Shown: piece by piece, positions 62,724-64,000 of the stretch
Layout of the letters: each line of letters opens with the position of its first letter
Position numbering within the stretch: position 1 is the first letter of the stretch
Notes under the pieces: generated by a model
Database searches by the model: none
Told to the model about the DNA's origin: nothing
The model's input: only the letters and a program-made list of their open reading frames with translations
Translations under genes and position numbers: made by a program
Origin: Rhynchosporium graminicola
Taxonomy: Eukaryota > Ascomycota > Leotiomycetes > Helotiales > Ploettnerulaceae
Direction: 5' to 3'
Assembly: GCA_900074885.1 (NCBI GenBank)
Contig: FJUW01000036.1
Location: 124,001-188,000, forward strand
Length of the DNA stretch: 64,000 nucleotides

Positions 62724-63580
62724 ATGGCGTTACCGCTGCAGGCAGGCTTAACGCCAATGGAAGTTGCATTTCTCTGCGAGATGGAGATGATCACTGTGGT
62801 CCCACGACAAAGGCTTGAGAGTCTGAACCTCCTGGCAGTAAGTTGAATATTTACCCCGCCATACCCCTCTATGAATATATATTGATATATATAAATACAT
62901 AAAGCCTCCGCCCCCTAACATTTTTCTTTCCATGCCCTACACAGTACTCATTTGTTAACATGATATAGGGCCCAACACCATCTCTACGCCCACCCCATCG
63001 AGCCAACATTCCCCTCTGGCTCGCCCTCCTCCTCAAACGCCAGAGACGAGCCAACATCCTGCCTCCGCCGTGGCTTCTCCCCTCCTCACTCGACCGTATC
63101 CTTACTTATGAAACCGACATCTCACCTCTCATATTCTCACCCCCACCTCCTTACCCATACACTATCTCCTCTCGACCCTCACCAACAGACCACATATCGC
63201 CTCCCTTCCTCTCCTCCTCAACCGCCGAATCACCCCCCGATTACCTACCCTATCACTGGCTCGAGCTGGGCGAAATTCTCCTCGAAGCATGTCCGGACGA
63301 TATACCGGATCCGGGACGAGTAAGAAGTTTACTAAGAGATTTGAGGGAGGTACGGATCGCGAAAATGAGGAGTAGTGTTAAGATGCTTGAGGGAGGGGGA
63401 TTAAGTAGTTTGAGAGGCGTGGGTGCGATGGAAGTTTCGGAGGGGAGGAGCTTTATAGTCGGAGTTATGGATGGATTGAGGTTGTTGGGAAGTAGTAGGG
63501 AGGTAGCGAGACGGGAGAGAGAGGAAGATGAGAGGGAGGGGGGAGAGGGGAGTGAGGATCAGAGTATGGATGGGTTATGA
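62724..63580 (+). CDS. psf2: GINS complex subunit Psf2 (DNA replication)
   Basis: Two exons (62724-62837 and 62969-63580) with a 131-nt phase-0 intron give 242 codons (241 aa). Psf2 is one of the four GINS subunits. GINS binds Mcm2-7 and Cdc45 to form the replicative helicase in the nucleus. Diagnostic stretches are [21 protein letters not shown] at the start, [20 protein letters not shown] after the intron, [16 protein letters not shown], and [35 protein letters not shown]. The intron falls between LNLLA and GPTPS. The start ATG gives the complete conserved N-terminus. The region between PPPWL and YHWLEL is Pro/Ser-rich and expanded relative to yeast, as in many filamentous fungi. The C-terminus ends in an acidic Glu/Arg-rich tail. 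Identification is firm. Confidence 0.95.
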
Positions 63581-64000
63581 ACGGAGTAATATGGACTGGA
63601 AAACTGCAAGGAGTTTAGAGGGATGTGTTGGATGGGTATACCAAGGTTTTGGGTCTGGAGTTGCTCAAATTAGGCACAACTTCTAATATCCGATGTCGAA
63701 TGTTGAGAATTTGAGTGGGTAGATACGAAAGGAATTCCTATAATTGTTATCTTCTATCTGGCGTGGATCTCTATGAAGATTGTCCTCGCGACTTTCTACC
63801 GAATCCTCAAGGAAGGATCAAGTTTCTTGCTATTTCTTTTCGCAGTCCATGTCTCTCACGTATCTCGCTTGCTCAAGATATCTTTTAATGCCAAGTGGCT
63901 GTCTATTTGCTCACATCACTGTACTTGTAACGTAGCCCGGCTCTTGGAAGGTAAGGCCAAATGTTTACAGGTACTTCAAAGTCCTCTAGCAACCGAGAGA
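63581..64000. other. Downstream of psf2, no gene seen
   Basis: This stretch probably holds the psf2 3' UTR and the edge of the next spacer. No frame with protein-like content was noticed. Confidence 0.45.

Overview
This window looks like a euchromatic contig of a filamentous ascomycete (Pezizomycotina). I lean towards a leotiomycete, but that is inference from style rather than proven. The evidence is short GT-AG introns (about 45-60 nt, with CTAAC/CTGAC branch sites), pyrimidine-rich leaders, microsatellite-rich spacers, a hydrophobin, and typical fungal gene contents. There are no bacterial-style operons. Exon joins were read by hand from splice sites and frame continuity. All multi-exon totals given here come out as whole numbers of codons.

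Layout: (1) 1-3.5 kb, a divergent housekeeping pair: kinetochore scaffold Spc7/KNL1 (minus, cut by the window start) and ribosomal protein S11 (plus). (2) 5.2-6.5 kb, a seven-helix cAMP-receptor-like GPCR (minus). (3) 8.7-9.6 kb, a small protein-kinase-like protein (minus). (4) 12.8-17.5 kb, a head-to-head pair of unrecognised but mutually homologous proteins of 482 and 467 aa that share intron positions, including a microexon. (5) 19.0-20.8 kb, a cytochrome P450 (minus), with a dense cluster of different tandem repeats upstream. (6) 23.7-24.3 kb, an eight-cysteine hydrophobin. (7) 24.3-46.2 kb, about 22 kb with no gene I can support. It contains a 74-base assembly gap and AT-rich, possibly degenerate sequence, and ends in a CT-rich leader. 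(8) 46.2-47.4 kb, a G1/S (Cln/Puc1-type) cyclin. (9) 50.6-61.9 kb, a divergent pair of unrecognised genes: a 720-aa protein (minus) and a 2,659-aa giant built of diverged modules (plus). (10) 62.7-63.6 kb, GINS subunit Psf2 (plus).

The recognised genes do not form one pathway. Spc7, the cyclin and Psf2 are separate cell-cycle or replication housekeeping genes. The P450 has no visible biosynthetic partners. The two best candidates for undescribed biology are the head-to-head paralogous pair at 12.8-17.5 kb and the giant modular protein at 53.8-61.9 kb.
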